Under the pieces are notes generated by a model. The model was not told the DNA's origin and did no database searches. It was given only the letters and a program-made list of their open reading frames with translations. A stretch of DNA of 64,000 nt from Mixophyes australis (taxonomy: Eukaryota > Chordata > Amphibia > Anura > Limnodynastidae), in NCBI GenBank assembly GCA_036250195.1, contig JAVHZZ010000005.1, positions 179,535,448-179,599,447 of the forward strand, in the 5' to 3' direction. The translations under genes were made by a program, and so were the position numbers. Shown piece after piece: positions 8,990 to 21,815 of the stretch. Each line of letters opens with the position of its first letter. The first letter of the stretch is position 1.

Positions 8990-10620
8990 TTTGTTGACCT
9001 GGTTTACAATCTCTTTCCGCATCAATCATAGGTCACCAGACATGACTCTGGCTAATGCTTTCATGTACACAATTATTGGATAGGCAGCATGCCCATAGCC
9101 ATAGTGACTTTTGATCTTTTTTGGAATGATCACTCTTTTGCCCCATTACAGACAGCCTTTATGAGCGGACAGTTCATGTTGATGACTTTAATATGGCCTG
9201 AACCCCTCAGAAAGTCTCTCAGTTGGCCATTCCTTTCACATGCAGTTGAAATCTAGGGCTATTATAAGATTTTTGGCAATAAGTTTTGCAATCTGTTCAA
9301 CCTGTAGAGGAGAATTGGGCAGGGATTGTAACTTTGGAAAAAACAATGGTGGTGGGGTAGCACAGTTTGGTACTTGCAAAGATAGGTGGCTCAGAACATC
9401 TGCATGAGAAATAATGGCAGCTTAAATTAGATTGTTATTAGTAAAACACTTTAATGCGAAATGTGAAATCAACCACATTGTTTGGGCAAGCAGTTTATTA
9501 TATCCCCATTCTGCTTAACCATATGAGCAATTAATGTAATCCAGCTTGGTTTTTTATAACTGACTCAAGAATACATTGTGCAGTGAGGTACTCAAATTCA
9601 ATTAAGCTTTTTGGGTATAACACATATGGAACTGTTTTATGTTTCCTGTGTATTAGAGAAACTACTGGAAACCAATTAAATTGTACTTGAGGTCCATTAT
9701 AAGTTCCCAAGTCATTCTAAAAAGCTTGAACAAATTCTTCAACTACATCCATTAGCGGGCCTTCAGACATGAATGCCTTGGACACTAATACAAAGCTGGT
9801 TGAATTGTTTTTTTCCTAAAATATTTTTACTGGACTTTTGAGATGGTAAAAGGCAATTTCCCAATAAAATTAATGGAGCAGACTCCTACATCATAGCTAC
9901 CTGCCAATTCAATTTTGTTACAATTATCAACTCTCAGGTTACAAGAATGCATTGACAATAATGGAATGTTTATGGAAAAAGCGTATGTAATGCCCCTTTT
10001 TTTATAATTGAAACTCCAGACTGAATCAACATCTATTTCACACATATGGCCATTCATTAACACATCTACAGTCATTTCTGAACCTGCAGCCACCTTTTTG
10101 CCCACATATCATAAAGTAGGTCTGGTGTAACATTTCACTTTTTTGCATATACAGATTGGAATGTATGTCTTCCTTGGACTATCTGCTTCTTCTTCTTCTT
10201 AGCTTTTGCTTTGTACATTCTCATAATGTGTCCTTTACATTTACAAAAATTACTCACACTGTACTGTAATAGTTTAATTTACAGTAGTAACAATGTTAAG
10301 TTTGTGAAAATTCTCTGAGGTTCATTTTGACAAATCGTGTGCATGTTGATAGCTGCTAGATGAATTGCTGTAGCGTGTAATGATTGTTTCCCTGTAGCTA
10401 AGGCCTTTCCCTGTGCACCTGCAAAAGCTAAATCAGGTTTATGGAGGAGACAACAATGTAGTGGCTTATTAGTAACACCACAAACTAAGGACACTTGCAG
10501 CATTTCATTAAGAACTTCCCCAAAATTACAGTGGTCTGCTATACCCCTTAGCTCTGCAACATATGTACAAATAGTCTTTGGTAAGAAGCTGCTGCCTGTT
10601 GCTCCTCAATGTCAGTGTGG
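8990..10620 (-). pseudogene. Decayed Ty3/gypsy retrotransposon (gag end, protease, RT and integrase pieces)
   Basis: Read on the minus strand from right to left, short conserved pieces follow gypsy order. A gag tail (about 10503-10280) comes first, then a knuckle remnant CKCKGHIMRMY (about 10245-10205) with its last Cys changed, then a Lys-rich spacer. A protease-like VDVLMNGHMCEID (about 10060) follows, then the RT start region with HRKHKTVPY (about 9640), an RNase H-integrase spacer ADVLSHLSL (about 9390) and the integrase zinc region MKALARVM (about 9060). Stops and shifts are frequent and the RT core is deleted. The longest intact ORF is 92 codons. Old and inactive. Confidence 0.75.
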
Positions 10621-11449
10621 GGCTATCATAGGGACATTAAAAATACTGAATGAGTAACAATATTTCGTAACCAATATAACCATATCTACAATAATGTATT
10701 GTAATGTGAGTAAAGTTAGTTTTAGTTGAAGTTGTATTGATTGACGGTAAGTTAATGTATTATTATTTTACATCTGAGGGCTCAAACGATTACTCCTACC
10801 ATTTTTATGTACATATTGTTTAAAGCTCCAACAAACTATTATTTACAACAAGAACAATAGAGTGTTATTTGTGTATGTAGTAGAATGCCTGAGATAATTA
10901 CCTGCGGTCAAGCAGGGTTTTACGTTAGGGAGTTCATTGTACCCATAAATACTAATTACTATCTCTGGGATCTCTCTGGAGAAACAGTAGGAGCTCTAAT
11001 ATACATATTTTATAAGGAAAACACATTGTTACTGAAATCAGTTGTAAGCTAGTGAACCATGTAACAGCTAGTAATTAAGCAAGGAATTTAATATATCCCC
11101 TCATATCCACATAATATATCAGGTGTACGACTGGAGAATTATCTCAACAGATACTTGCTACAAAGACAAAACAGTGTTACTGACTTGGTTACTAACAGAT
11201 CCGAGACAGCTTCCTACGTGGCAGCGACATAGTATGGTAAATAATTCCTAGATTAAAAACAACTGCAATATAACCTAACTGGGTTATGTTGCAGATTTTT
11301 TTATCTAGGGATAATGTGTGACATATAGACTGGTTATAATATCTACATAATATTTATATGATTACCGTTTAGTAGAAAGACAGGAAACTTTTAAAACTAC
11401 ATTCATGTCCTTGAGTGCACCAGTAAAGACAAATACTCTTCCTAATTGA
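10621..11449. other. AT-rich stretch without recognised genes
   Basis: No ORF or repeat family is recognised. Some of it may belong to the untranslated part of the L1-like copy that follows. Confidence 0.4.
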
Positions 11450-12265
11450 TACATGGGATCCAAGATCCTGAGCAAATACCTGAAATATGGGATATGCACC
11501 AACCACGAGAACCTACTTTGAATGCAATAGGTATAGAAAACACTTTAGTACCCCACCAAAATCTATGCCCATGACTATATCAGTCAGGCTTTTAACAGAA
11601 GATCATAGTTTTCTAATAAATCCCACATCACACATAAATTACTGGATCAAATGGTTCTCAACAATTCAGAATAACAATCTGAAGGTGTAAATATAGTAAC
11701 AAAATTGTCTATTTTGATGTACTCAGTTTCATTGCAGATATACACTATAAATATATCTAATTGTAGTCTAAGCCCTTCTTACACTTTTAGACATACCTTA
11801 ACATTAAATTTAAAAGACATATGGAGAATCAAACACCCTAATATTAAACACTACACATACTTTTCGTATATCCACAAATCATACCCCTGATAAGATCTAA
11901 TTCTAACAGACAAATGGTCTCTCTAACAAATCCAAAATATAGACAATATCGCCCAATAAGATCGTCAGATCATTTTATTATGGAAACGGGATCTAATCTC
12001 TTCTGAAAGATATCCATGACCAAAGAGATTAGCAAATGATCTAATGATATTGACAAAGGCCAAAACAAACCTACCAGGAAGCAATTCAAATATTCCAACA
12101 AACAAATCACCTAGGAGACACTATTTAATCATTGGGGTGCACTCAAGGCTGTTCTGAGAGACGCAGTCATAAAAGTAGCAGCTAAACATAAGCAAAACAA
12201 TTCAAAAACAAATGATAGAACTTGAGCAGAAGCATAGAAATTTTAAATCAATCAAAAACTCCTAG

Positions 12266-12411
12266 GGCCTAATTCATTAAGTGCTACATGAAAAAACAGT
12301 CAGTATTTAACTTATGTGCAAAACAGAATACTAATTTGCACCCCTTGCATTGTAACATGGTTTTGTCCAGGAGACTTAAATAAGAAGTTAAGAGCCTTAA
12401 TTAATCAGGCC
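12266..12411. mobile_element. MITE family 1 (GGCCTGATTCATTAAG ends), 146-bp copy
   Basis: Starts GGCCTAATTCATTAAG and ends with the near inverse complement TTAATTAATCAGGCC. It is flanked by a 5-bp direct repeat CCTAG (12261-12265 and 12412-12416). It shares its body with the longer copy at 15931-16261. Non-coding. Confidence 0.85.
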
Positions 12412-12814
12412 CCTAGATATGATAAAAAAGCAAATCTGGTATTTATTCCAAATACAAAAAGCGATATCCCATTTAAATCAAAATTTTATAGTCTTGGTAA
12501 CAGACTAGTAGATTGCTGACCTTAATTGAGAAGGAAACAGCAATAAATAGAATTAAAAATGTACACAATAATCAGAGAAATCACTAGAAATACCAAACAG
12601 ATTTGCAGCCTATTATGAGAAAATATAATCTAGATTCTCACACATCCCACAGATGAATCAATAAACTCCTTTCTAGAGCAACTAAAAGTATCTTCTATTA
12701 ACATAAAGACAGCACAATCTCTATGTAAAAAAAAGTAGAAGTGGCCATATAAACACTCACAAAAGACCACATTCACACACTAATAACTGTTATAATCCAT
12801 TCCAGCAAGATCTA

Positions 12815-13002
12815 GGGGTAAATGTATGAATCTCCGGATTCTTCATCTCCGGCGTGTTCAGCCTCTTCAGCGCTTAAATTTAAAGCGGCGCTGCATTGTA
12901 AAGGGAGACTTCCCTTTACAATTGAGCGCCGCTTTAAATTTAAGCGCTGAAGAGGCTGAACACGCCGGAGATGAAGAATCCGGAGATTCATACATTTACC
13001 CC
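12815..13002. mobile_element. MITE family 2 foldback, 188 bp, nearly perfect palindrome
   Basis: The element begins GGGGTAAATGTATGAATC and its right half is almost the exact inverse complement of the left, ending CATTTACCCC. A 3-bp repeat CTA flanks it (12812-12814, 13003-13005). A 3-bp duplication of this type fits PIF/Harbinger-mobilised MITEs. It is the same length as the copy at 21158. Confidence 0.88.
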
Positions 13003-13252
13003 CTAATATTCATGCTAACAAGATTTTTTAATGACGGCACTAAGGAAAACAAACCGTTGGCTGAGAAAATATGTGTGACTAAATCCACTAGAGGCACCCA
13101 TTTAGGATATATGGAACATAAGTTGTATCTGTTCATAGATGATGATTTAGGTATTTGTAATCAGTCCCAACATCCCACTTCCAATCCTAAATGAAGTCCT
13201 TCACATTTAAGCAAAAGCCTCAATGCAGAAACACAATATTGATAAAATGGAA

Positions 13253-13365
13253 GCTCATCATCATCATCACCATTTATTTATATAGCGCCACTAATTCCGC
13301 AGCGCTGTACAGAGAACTTACTCACATCAGTCCCTGCCCAATTGGGGCTTACAGTCTAAATTCCC

Positions 13366-13367
<2 letters not shown>
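13253..13367 (-). repeat. SINE-like dispersed repeat with 'gcgctatataaataaa' tail, reverse orientation
   Basis: Reversed, this reads a short body ending in the sequence gcgctatataaataaatg followed by GAT-type repeats, the same as at 22262-22333. I recognise it as a common amphibian dispersed repeat. It sits against the CA microsatellite. Confidence 0.65.

Positions 13368-13368
<1 letters not shown>

Positions 13369-13402
<34 letters not shown>
13369..13402 (+). repeat. CA microsatellite
   Basis: A run of about 17 CA units in direct contact with the SINE-like repeat. Confidence 0.97.
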
Positions 13403-13405
<3 letters not shown>

Positions 13406-13989
13406 TAGGGTCAAGCTCTCTCCATTAAAGTAAAACAAATGACTTTAAAATATCTTAAATATAAATAGCAAAATAAAACTCTGAGCTATCAAGAAATACA
13501 ATTTCCAGTGGCAATTGAAAATACCATTGATAGCAATTATACACCCATTTTAGTTAAATTAGGTAAGCTCACCAAATCATGGGTCAACTTTGAGGTCTTG
13601 TGGTTGAGTTGAACTCAACAGCTAAAATTATGCTGCTACCCAAGATATTATACATATTTTGAAGAATACCATGTATATGGGATTCCTTAATAAATTTTAT
13701 GCTGTGATATCAGTATTTATATGTATTAAAAAGAAACCCAGATTAGCAAAAGTGGATGCAAAGTCACAAACTAGAAGGGAGAATGGCATTCCCATAGTCT
13801 ATTAAAATTTCAAGGAGTGTGCCTTCTCTACAGTCCTACATAAAACCTTGGCTAGAAAAAAGTATGACTGTGACCTTCTCTATATTGGACCTTATATTGA
13901 TTCCAAAAGCAATTCACACATCAGCATAGACACCCCAAACCTATCAAAGACTCATTACACGCATAGAACAAAATGTTAACCCTTGATAT

Positions 13990-14118
13990 CAGATTCTAGT
14001 CATCATTTATTTAGTACATTCTACAAAATTATAGCTAGAATTTGATTGGCTGCTATAGGCAACATCTCCACTTTTCAAACCTGCCGTTAACTCACAGCTT
14101 GATAGATTTACCCCTTTG
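13990..14118. mobile_element. MITE family 2, half-length fragment
   Basis: Matches the right half of the copy at 29109-29285: the tract with GATTGGCTGCTATAGGCAAC, then CATCTCCACTTTTCAAAC, then GCTTGATAGATTTACCCC. The left half is missing, so this is a truncated copy. Confidence 0.75.
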
Positions 14119-15059
14119 TGTTGGAACTTTTATATGTGTATTCATTATTTCTGCATATCGCAAGATAGCTACTAATAGTGGTGTCGTCATAAGACACCAT
14201 ACTCTTTTGTTTGGCCATTATCTATAGTTTTCTTTGCTATGCCATTAAATGTACAGTACATATTGAATAATATGATTAAGATTTGTAACCTATGACCAGC
14301 AGACAACTGGATCATCATTATCCCTGAGCTAATGAAGACCCATAGACGTGATGCTTGTGTACATAGTGACATCATTAGTAGGTTTTTTTTCTATACTGAA
14401 ACTGCATATAGGCAAACTGCTCCCCCAGCTAGCTTTCTTAGCCTGACTACAGACAACATGATTCTATCTTATTCTGGGCCCGGGTGAAGCACTAGAGGAA
14501 ATGTAATATATTCAGTGTTTTTATACTTTCCTGTTTTATTGTAATATCTTTTATGCGTTATAATGGCTTGCTGTAAATCCTGCTATATTATGCATTTAAA
14601 TATCTTTGTGCTTTGGAACCACAATAATTGCATTGGGCAATGTTTATTGGGAAGCAATAAAATGAACTTAATAAATGGAATACAATAGAAATACAGTGGG
14701 CATAATTTATGACCTGAAAAAGTGCAGTGAAAAATATTTCTGTGGTGACATCATTTTGGTAAACCTAAATTTCTACCATAGTGCATTGGTTTGCAAAGCA
14801 AAATGGCAGTGTTTGTGGAGGAACAGAATATTACGTTGGCCAATGGTCAGTATAAAGGCGAGACTTCCCTTTGCAGGGTGAGATTATTAAAATTCGATAA
14901 ATGGTTTAGAAGGTGCATGTAAGGGGCACTACTTGTTTTGTTGAAGGGCACAGAATAATTTTTAGAAAAAGCAAGAAAACTTTTTGCACCAGCTTAAAGC
15001 TGGCAGAGATCAGGACTAATCTCATACTTTTAATGGGACACATGTTGCAGCTTCCAGTT
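14119..15059. other. AT-rich stretch without recognised genes
   Basis: Only chance ORFs under 70 codons. No repeat family recognised. Confidence 0.4.
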
Positions 15060-15514
15060 AGGTTGGGTACACACTATTAAAAATTTCTCCTGATGTGATA
15101 TCCATAATGATTTTACCAACAATTAAAAATAAAAAAAATAAAAAAAAGCCCTGATCAGCATGCCGATTCATGTGTACACACTAAACATATTTTACACGAT
15201 TTACCATTTTACACGATTTACAGATCTTTGGTCTTCATCTGTCGTAACAATGGGTTGAGAAGATTGTGACTCTGCACACTTCATAGAGGTCTATGGACAC
15301 TGTCGGTCGTGTGTGCATACACATTGCAGAGCTCCATCATTGAACAACATTTTATTCCGGTTTATGAAATGATACAATGTGCTTTGGATTTATAATCTTT
15401 CCCCATTGCAGTGTACACACTAATGGGATATTAGCTCGAACTTTCGTTTATCGCTTCATAACACTGAAAACACTGTAGTGTGTACCCAATGTGTACCCAG
15501 CTTTACACTTCTGC
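15060..15514. mobile_element. MITE family 3 (GGGTACACACTA ends), about 455 bp
   Basis: Begins AGGTTGGGTACACACTA and ends TAGTGTGTACCCAA with a second TGTACCCAGC just after, giving inverted termini. The ends resemble those of MITEs common in frog genomes. The interior is non-coding. I could not settle the target duplication. A related copy starts at 21597. Confidence 0.7.
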
Positions 15515-15930
15515 TTGAAAGAGAAATATAAAAAAAAAGCTTCAAATACACAAAAGTTCCACATGTGATAAAAGCAGTTCCAATGTCCCCTCTCTCTCAT
15601 GAATTATTCAAGCCATAATTGGGGCTTAACCAGGCAGTATTTTAGCGGAAAAGCTGAAAAGTTTCATTTAACTGAGGGGGTAGTTAAAAAGTAGTAGACA
15701 GTTGGACCAGGGTCGGAAGAATGTATTGCCGGACCCCATAGAAAACTTTGGGTAGTGGGCTGTTGATGCATTTTTGCCTCGCAGGCTCCACTCTCTGCTC
15801 TCAGTAGAGCAGATTGGATTATTCTTCTGAATATGTGCAGACCTGTGAAGATGGGGAGAGCCACATGAGGAAGTCATGCAAGCAGGGTGCCCAGAAAGCA
15901 TGTTTGTGTCGCTGAACCATACACACTGAG

Positions 15931-16261
15931 GGCCTGATTCATTAAGGATCTTAACTTAAGAAACTTCTTATTTAAGTCTCCTGGACAAAACCATGTTACA
16001 ATGCAAGGGGTGCAAATTAGTGTTCTGTTTTGCACATACGTTAAATACTAACTGTTTTTTCATGTAGCACACAAATACTTGATAGCTTATTTGTACACTG
16101 AAATTGAAAGTTTATATTTGTGTGCTACATGAAAAAACAGTCAGTATTTAACTTATGTGCAAAACAGATTACTATTTTGCACCCCTTGCATTGTAACATG
16201 GTTTTGTCCAGGAGACTTAAATAAGAAGTTTCTTATGTTAAGATCCTTAATGAATCAGGTC
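15931..16261. mobile_element. MITE family 1, 331-bp long-armed foldback copy
   Basis: Both halves are inverse complements over roughly 150 bases around a short centre near 16080-16110. Ends are GGCCTGATTCATTAAGG and TTAATGAATCAGGTC. The flanks repeat CTGAG (15926-15930, 16262-16266). The 5-bp duplication matches that of the copy at 12266. Confidence 0.87.
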
Positions 16262-16266
16262 CTGAG

Positions 16267-18480
16267 AGAACAAAACTGGTTAGCTGTGAAATTCTACATA
16301 AAGAACCAGATAACAGAAGATGCCTCCTTCTTCTTTTGAGAGCAAGTTGTTGCCTTAGAAGGATCATGGGCTTCTGAGGTCGGGACGACCAGGATTTGCT
16401 GGGCCCACCTCACTTCCAGGCCCCCGTAGCAGCCACACCTCCTGCACCCACTATAGTTCCACTCTTAAGTTGGACTTTGATGTGACATTTACATTTTTAC
16501 ACAATGCACTTCCCCCATAAAGCCAGGTGAACTTCTAGCTTATAGAGTCATTCCCAAGACCAGAAGGTGAAGTGTGCAGGTTGAAACATCTGGGCACACT
16601 AAAGGCAACGATATGTGCTGCTCATCTAAGGAATTTGGTAAATGACAGTGTCTTTAAACAAAAGATACTAAGTGGTTCCTGCTTGAACACTCAAGACCTG
16701 ATTCGGTGTAGGGTGTTTGTGAATGTGGGCCATATTCAGAATTGAAGATGCGTCCAGGTATGATTAAGTAGCACATGTGTCCACTTGACAACTGAAACAG
16801 CTCTCAGCCACTTATATCCAACTTGTGAACATGCACAAAAACCTTTAATTTTATATGTTATGAGCACAATTTTGACAAAGCATCATGTTACACTTGGATA
16901 ACCTAGCTAATATAGCAGGAACAACTTCCCGACTTGTGCAGACAATTTTATTTTTATTTTTTATCCTTGCCACAATACCCTTGGTAATTCCTAATCTATG
17001 ACCAAGTGACTACTAAAGTCTCAGTAAGCATCTGTGAATTATTCACAAACCTCTAACGACAAGCAGTTCGCTAGTTCGGGTTTTCAACATCATCATCATC
17101 TTACAGCTAATGATGCACTCGTAGGGATGTAGTGTGTGTGTGGGAGGGAGCCAAGTTCTTTTCTCCCCACATTACTTAATTTTTTTGCCACCTTTAGAGT
17201 ATCAGAGATAAGGTCTCATGCATTAATTTTAATTGAGATGCAGTTTACACCTTCTCTGTAAACTTTCGTGGGAAACCACATTTATAGGTGTACTTCAACC
17301 AATGTAATCTTTCTAGTGGATCAGCAATCCCAGAAGAGTAGACATATCTGGTGTCAATGCCAAGGACCACAAAGTGGGGGAACAAACATTGAAAGCTTTG
17401 TAGACAAATAGACGGATTTACGTAAATAAAAAATAAGTAGAGCTCGTATTTTTTGCAGTTCATAAGTGAGTCTTAAAAGTGTCTGAAATCACTTACCTAA
17501 TAGCTTTGATTAAATATTATCATGTATCATAATTGTCAGATGAATGCTTATCCACTGTATAATAAAGAAACAGGCTATATATATTTAGTCTTTACAGTCT
17601 TAAAAATAAGTCTTTATATATTTGTTAGACCTCTGATGCATGGAGATGGGGATAGAACATCACAACATGCTGCATGATAATGATTAATCTCATTATCCTG
17701 TGTGCTTACTCTAATCCTACTCCCTCTCCGGGCAAATATGGAAGAAAGAGTGGAAATGCTCCAGTCTTTACTCCATATTTGATTTAATAAATAAGCTCTA
17801 TAATTTGTAAATCATTGGTAAAAGGAAATGGAACCTAGGGAATTCTTACTTAGAACTTCCTAGGTAATGGCATAGGTAGTACCTAGCTGCACACAATGCT
17901 AGTCACAACTATTCTAGGTATAACTAATGATCACATTTCATCATATGACTGCAGAAAATCAGTGTTTAAGCCTGGTCTTTTGAATTCACTTACCGACTTT
18001 GCAAGCATTTCAGTTTTTCTCTCTTTCTAATTTAAACCTACATACTTCCAAAAAAATGAAGGGATTGATTCAGAGTGAGGCATATGTCAATTTGTGTTGT
18101 GTATCTTTGCATTTTTTCGCACTCTGCATGCTGGGAAATGGAACATACACCACTGTGGCTAATTAGACCTATGGCACTTATGACTCATTATGCCTGAAGA
18201 GGCATGATGGGAGGTTCTAACGCAGCCAATGTACAGTATGGGCATGTACACATAACTGCCTATGGATTCAGACTGGGACGTAGTCACAGATACAGCTAAA
18301 AAAAAGCGTTTTTATTTATGGATGGTCAAATAGATGTAAGATGATGATTTTTCATATATTTTAGTGTCTATATGCCTGTTCTAGTGGGTTGTTTTATCTG
18401 GCCATATTTGAGTGTTGTGGTTGAACTAAAGATTTTAATCATTGAGTTTTTTTTTTAACATTTTGCATTCAAATACAATT
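16267..18480. other. AT-rich stretch without recognised genes
   Basis: I see short chance ORFs and a GT-rich patch, with no recognised protein or repeat family. The longest ORF here is 72 codons and has no distinctive motif. Confidence 0.4.
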
Positions 18481-19339
18481 TTTGCAGCTTTTCAAAGCAG
18501 CACCTCAACTTTCCAGAAGCCAGTTAGAAGATAACAAAGCTGCAAGAATAAGCAAGAGAGTACAGCACAATCTGTCTAAATTTGAATGCTGGAGAATACT
18601 TGTGAATATTCCTTTAATGAATTTGTGTGTGTGTACTTGCATTCATGTACTTATGGGGACATTGACCTGTTTACACACCAACACTGTGGGATCCTTGGTT
18701 GTAGTGGGGACAAAAATGAGGTCTCCACAAAGTTTACCAGGGCTAATCAATGTAGGGGATCTTGCTGATATCCTCGGCATAAAAATCTGGTATGTCACCA
18801 CGAGTCACTTTTGTCAGACCAAAAGTGTGCGTGTGTGTGATGTGGCGGGGATAGTGTGTGCACTCCACCACTAGAGGTCAGTTGACCATCCATACGTATG
18901 TACCACTACAAGTAGGAAGAAGGGGAGATTGCACCTTTCCTGGCCTTTTTACATCAAATGGAGATAAGACACGATTGCATCAATCTGCTGCTGAAAGTAA
19001 AGTGGGGACAGTGGAGCATGACACAGCGCATTGGTGGCTCCCACTATAGACCGAAGAGCAGTGGAGATGAGTATGCCCTTTACACTTCAGAGGAGAGTGG
19101 TTGAGACATCAGCGGTAATTGCCCGGCAGTGGAACAAAGTGCAGGTACCTAGAGATGTAGGCTATGCATGACCATTCTCGACCTAATGGCAGCAGTGTTT
19201 TAAACACAGGAGGTCGGAAAGACGACGCAGTGTCCATCCAAACACTTGATGATGATATCCAAAAACAGTGATGGCTCCAGGGCGTATTACAAAAAGCAAT
19301 ACTGACTGTTCTGTGAGAAGCCCCTCTAAAAAATAGCCC
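18481..19339 (+). other. Moderately GC stretch, possibly the eroded upstream part of the Crypton-like gene
   Basis: A 130-codon ORF (18482-18874) and shorter ones occur, but I recognise no domain. Base composition is higher in GC than the flanks and runs into the coding relic that starts near 19340, so it may belong to the same element. Confidence 0.35.
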
Positions 19340-20570
19340 GACATTTGGAGTATGTTCATCTTAATGAGACTGAAGTAGCCTGGGCCATGAAATTCCACAA
19401 GCACTCAAAAGAAAGGTGCATGAAAATGGCACATCTTCGCAATAGAGGCTATTTTGTGCACAACACTGAGGCGATAAGAATAGGAAGCAACGTTCTAGTA
19501 CCATGCAAACTTCCAGAAAAAAACTTGAATGCTGAAAGCTTCATGCACTGTGCAGCCTGCCAAGGCTTGTTTGCAAGAAAATACCTGTAGACACACATGA
19601 AGATATAAACAAAACCAAAGGGGCAACAATCCCAAGCATGGCAAAAACAGAATCCATTCTATGTGTGCCTTTGCACAGCCTGTACCACATGAAATCTTAC
19701 TCACAGTCAAAAATTACTGATACATCATGCAGATAGGGCTGCATCTCTTCAACCGGGTCTGTTCAGATGTTGGCATGCTACTGTTACAGGTCAGAAGAGC
19801 TACCCCCTTGGAGAGAATGGAAGACTTTACCATCCCATCAAACTTTCTGCACATAGTAGACTCTGTGAAGCTGGTAGCTGGCTATGACAAGGAGACAGTC
19901 ATATTTAAGACACCCTTGCTGGCACTGAAGGTCGGGTATGGCTTGCAAAAGATAGTGAGCATTCTGGAGTGATGGAGGCCTGCACTGCTGTAGTAGAAAA
20001 TGCATGTACCTTCATTAAGATCTATGAGGCAAGATGAAATGAGTTGATCTCATCAGGTGCCTTAAAAACTCTTAAGGAGTCCCAGTGGAACAAGTCTCAC
20101 CTCTTACCTTTCACTGAAGATGTGAAAAAGGTGCACTTGTATCTTGATGAGAAGCAACAAGCCTACCGAAGCAGTTTATCCACTGGGCCTACACTTAACA
20201 ACCGGGCATTGCTTGCATTGTTTGCAAAAGTCATCCTGGAGTGGCTAACTTATATCTCAAAGCCTCCGATTGTATACGCTTGTTTACCCAAGAGTGTGAG
20301 GTGAAACATCACTACGCGCTATCTTCTACAAATCTCTGAAAGCATATTGCCACTCTTTCAAATGTCTTTAACCTAAATGCCAAAGAACTGGATCAGTTGG
20401 CTGACCTCCTTCAGAATCACATCTGGGTCCCCCGGCAGTATTACGGCCTCCCAGAGGGTACCTGCCAACTTGATCAGCAAACTTTTAATGGCTCTTGAAA
20501 CTGGCAAACTGGCTGAATTCAAAGACAAGAATTTGGACAAGATGGACATTGATTTAGGGGGTAAATAGTC
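19340..20570 (+). pseudogene. Decayed Crypton-like tyrosine-recombinase gene
   Basis: Pieces in three frames line up with a protein family repeated in fish and frog genomes that I associate with Crypton tyrosine-recombinase elements. A CAACQGLFARKYLWTHM segment (about 19550-19600) is like a CxxC...H zinc motif. Others are ERMEDFTIPSNFLHIVDSVK (about 19816-19875), KTLKESQWNKSHLLPFTEDV (about 20068-20127) and NAKELDQLADLL before a WVPRQYYGLPEG end (about 20375-20460), where the YY would hold the catalytic Tyr. LMALETGKLAEFKDKNLD follows. Stops, shifts and loss of the Arg-containing box leave it inactive. The family name is from memory; the coding origin is clear. Confidence 0.6.
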
Positions 20571-20619
20571 CAGAATTTCCTGGTTTTTTAAATATGAGAA
20601 CCGGACTCCGGGGACGCAT

Positions 20620-21120
20620 GTGCAAGATGGCGCTGGACACTATAAATAGACTCCCGGTTTGTATGTTAGTATTTCTACTGAAGAAGTCTTTTAAAAGTCG
20701 AAACACGTTGAGGACTCTTGGTGGACTGTTTACATATCATTAACAGATAAGCCTATTGTAATTGTTATAACTATTGGGATTCATCTATACATCTATACAT
20801 TGTGGTAACATTGGAAGGAATACACCTGTTGTACCATTTTATCTACAGATAAGCATTTCTTACTTGTCATAATGTGAGTGTGATTTTATTTGAGTAATAA
20901 AGTCTTTGTAAGAACATACTACACCATATGGGGTTTTTCTGTTTGCCCATAAGCATAGAAGAACACTAATGAAGAACAAGCGATAAGAAATATAGATAAG
21001 CCTGTATTTTTATACTTCTGGTACGCTTAATCACGAGTGTGCATTGTAGTGGTGGGATCCACATTGGTTATGTTATATTACAATACTACACTATATGTGA
21101 TTTTCTCCTGTTTTCTTGAT
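20620..21120 (+). repeat. Penelope-type terminal repeat, copy 1
   Basis: Shares three landmarks in order with 25985-28000 and 51750-52290: a CTGANGA...GAAA core followed by CGTTGAGG, an AATAAA-type region with 'tactacaccatatgg', and a 'ctggtacgc' block. GIY-YIG and RT relics of Penelope elements elsewhere in the window support the family name. Confidence 0.6.
20678..20704 (+). ncRNA. Hammerhead-ribozyme-like core in Penelope repeat copy 1
   Basis: CTGAAGA (20678-20684), a self-complementary CTTTTAAAAG segment, then GAAAC (20700-20704) and ACGTTGAGG. The two hammerhead core boxes are present, but the stem between them is imperfect. Penelope elements are known to carry hammerhead motifs. Stems I and III were not confirmed. 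Confidence 0.4.
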
Positions 21121-21157
21121 CTATGAGATGTCTCCATACTTCTGAGAAGCATACCTG

Positions 21158-21345
21158 GGGGTAAATGTACGAACCTCCGGATTCTTCAACTCCGGTGAGT
21201 TCAGCGTCTTCAGCGCTTAAATTTAAAGCGGCGCTGCCTTGTAAAGGGAGACTTCCCTTTACAAGGCAGCGCCGCTTTAAATTTAAGCGCTGAAGATGCT
21301 GAACTCCCCGGAGTTGAAGAATCCGGAGGTTCATACATTTACCCC
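21158..21345. mobile_element. MITE family 2 foldback, 188 bp, second copy
   Basis: Starts GGGGTAAATGTACGAACC and ends GGTTCATACATTTACCCC, with CTG on both sides (21155-21157, 21346-21348). The arms share the 'gcgcttaaatttaaagcggcgc' region with the copy at 12815. Both are 188 bp. Confidence 0.88.
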
Positions 21346-21596
21346 CTGATTGGACTTGTATAATAGATCTTCTGATGTGCGCATGATTATACATACATTT
21401 GGTACGCATATAAGAATATTATTTTTGGAGGCAATATATCTGTTCTTTTTTCTTGACTAACACCCCTTTTGTTTACATTTTCTTTACTCTCTTTCTCCTA
21501 CAACACTGCTCCATTTAGCTACACTTATGGCTTATATTAAATGGTTTTCAATAGTGAAGGAGCATGGAGTTTTTATTGCAGGTTGCAATTTAGGCT

Positions 21597-21815
21597 GAGT
21601 ACACACTACAGTATTTTCAGCTGAGTATTGGGTCAATCGAATGATAAATGACGTTTGGGCCTATATTGCATTAGTGTGTACACTGAAATTATGAACGATT
21701 GTCGTTCCAAAGCTCATCATATCGTTTTATTTGATTTTAAAACTGAACTGAAAATCTCGTTCATCAATGGAACAATGTCCTTCCAATCCTGCTGGGTGTA
21801 CGAACTTACGAATCA
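21597..21815. mobile_element. MITE family 3, truncated copy
   Basis: Begins GGCTGAGTACACACTACAG, the same terminal sequence as 15060, and contains the internal 'tagtgtgtacac' element. The right terminus is not found. Confidence 0.6.

Larger units (their letters stand above)
11450..13930 (+). pseudogene. Decayed L1-like ORF2 (endonuclease linker to C-terminus), interrupted by three repeats
   Basis: Scattered translations on the plus strand resemble successive parts of L1-type ORF2. AVLRDAVIKVAAKHKQ (about 12147-12195, one shift) is like the linker after the endonuclease. HPTDESINSFLEQ (about 12645-12690) is like the pre-RT region. HKLYLFIDDD (about 13118-13147) sits where the RT F/YxDD box belongs, with decay. 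LGKLTKSWVNFEVLWL (about 13560-13610) and KKPRLAKVD (about 13730) fit the C-terminal part. Stops and shifts are everywhere. MITEs at 12266 and 12815 and a SINE-like repeat at 13253 lie within it and are younger. The assignment rests on weak matches in the right order. Confidence 0.6.
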
